Below the pieces are notes generated by a model that worked only from the letters and a program-made list of their open reading frames with translations, was not told the origin of the DNA and did no database searches. Positions 63,628-64,000 of a stretch of DNA of 64,000 nucleotides are shown piece after piece. Origin of the DNA: Thermococcus cleftensis (GTDB lineage Archaea; Methanobacteriota_B; Thermococci; Thermococcales; Thermococcaceae); NCBI RefSeq assembly GCF_000265525.1, contig NC_018015.1, positions 372,001 through 436,000 of the forward strand. The letters run 5' to 3'. Numbering within the stretch: the first letter of the stretch is position 1; the number at the start of each line of letters is the position of its first letter. Position numbers and translations under genes: made by a program.

Positions 63628-64000
63628 TCACTCCTTCCACTTCGGGTTGTCCACGACCTTGACTTCCCCGTTCTCCTCGACGACGAGCTTGGCGAAGCCC
63701 TTTTCCTTTATGCTCCCGTAGTCGTGGCCCGCATCGGCCGGATAGATCGCCAGGAATATGAAGGGCTCGTCCCCGGTATTGACCGTCCTGTGGGCCCAGT
63801 ATGGCGGGACGTAGACGACCGTTCCGGGCTCCATCGGAACCCACTCGGCCTTTCCTTCCGGCGTCTGGAGGAGCATTCCGCCCCTGCCCTTGATGGCATA
63901 GTAGATTTCAGCCCTGTCGGCCTTTGAGTGGAAGTGGCCCTTCGTGAAGAAGAACTCCTTGCCCACCTTGCCGGGGTAGAGGACGGTCGTTGCAAAGTTG
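63628..64000 (-). CDS. pgiA: cupin-type glucose-6-phosphate isomerase, 5' end outside the window
   Basis: The last 123 residues of a cPGI. The cupin metal motif is KGHFHSKADRAEIYYAIKGRGG, split by strands and followed by VYVPPYWAHRTVNTG with the fourth ligand histidine. The TTVLYPGKVGKEFFFTKG part identifies the archaeal enzyme. It converts glucose-6-phosphate to fructose-6-phosphate directly after ADP-glucokinase in the pathway and lies on the same strand upstream of it. The N-terminus and promoter are beyond position 64000. Confidence 0.95.
   Translation of the reverse strand, partial: NFATTVLYPGKVGKEFFFTKGHFHSKADRAEIYYAIKGRGGMLLQTPEGKAEWVPMEPGTVVYVPPYWAHRTVNTGDEPFIFLAIYPADAGHDYGSIKEKGFAKLVVEENGEVKVVDNPKWKE

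Overview
The window is about 64 kb of archaeal chromosome from a member of the Thermococcales, most likely a Thermococcus species. The evidence is an archaeal RNA polymerase operon (H, B, A', A''), archaeal DnaG, aIF2-alpha, Nop10 and L44e/S27e, ADP-dependent glucokinase beside a cupin-type glucose-6-phosphate isomerase, maltodextrin phosphorylase, GTP-type PEP carboxykinase, and promoters with purine-rich BRE plus TATA elements and GGTGA-type ribosome binding sites. The DNA is GC-rich (estimated by eye at 55-58%), so long antisense reading frames are common and meaningless.

Layout. 1-4 kb: a partial gene, a small Toprim protein, dnaG, a small membrane protein with an in-frame TAG, and gltX. 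4-12 kb: a sodium-symporter-like carrier, malP and pckG (both minus), then a sugar nucleotidyltransferase paired with a catalytically degenerate phosphohexomutase-like protein, and tmk. 12.7-17 kb: a secreted deacetylase-like protein, an alpha/beta hydrolase and two MFS carriers whose promoters share an identical element at the same distance from the start codon. 17-23.5 kb: a glycerol module with two glycerophosphodiesterases, glycerol kinase (interrupted by TAG), an FAD glycerol-3-phosphate dehydrogenase, an FAD/NAD oxidoreductase and a four-cysteine partner. 23.5-29.6 kb: lipoproteins, a PrsW-type membrane protease, small exported proteins (one frameshifted), a HAD hydrolase and a secreted zinc phospholipase C-like protein. 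29.7-33 kb: both subunits of the glycine decarboxylase P protein. 33.2-33.6 kb: tRNA-Thr, tRNA-Asn, tRNA-Met. 34-43.5 kb: rpoH-rpoB-rpoA1-rpoA2-rpl30e-nusA-rps12-rps7. 43.5-50.7 kb: an AT-rich accessory stretch, a phosphodiesterase, nreA, tRNA-Ser, tRNA-Cys, a hairpin-rich intergenic element, a ubiquitin-like protein, a decayed small gene, alanine aminotransferase and a TnpB element. 50.7-57.4 kb: split lysO, a ribosomal/translation cluster, a PAC2-family protein and a cobalt/nickel ECF transporter. 57.5-64 kb: a frameshifted secreted protein, phosphohexomutase, manC, ADP-glucokinase and cupin phosphoglucose isomerase.

Functional picture. malP, ADP-glucokinase and PGI feed glucans into the modified Embden-Meyerhof pathway, and pckG serves the opposite direction. 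A near-perfect Thermococcales glycolytic motif (TATCAC-N5-GTGATA) lies downstream of the malP TATA box and a weaker one lies before the glucokinase gene. The two mannose/hexose-phosphate nucleotidyltransferases and the mutase supply activated sugars.

Less obvious content. Three good C/D box guide RNAs are visible (12690-12746, 45468-45528, 49267-49333), each with its own TATA box 23-24 bases upstream. Two carry the same paired deviation in the terminal C and D boxes. The TnpB element has four consecutive stem-loops at its 3' end, consistent with an omega RNA, while its expected start codon reads ACG. Five genes are disrupted by single-base changes (an apparent stop in glpK, a stop in a small membrane protein, two frameshifts in exported proteins, and a multiply broken small gene), which is either real strain decay or local sequence error.
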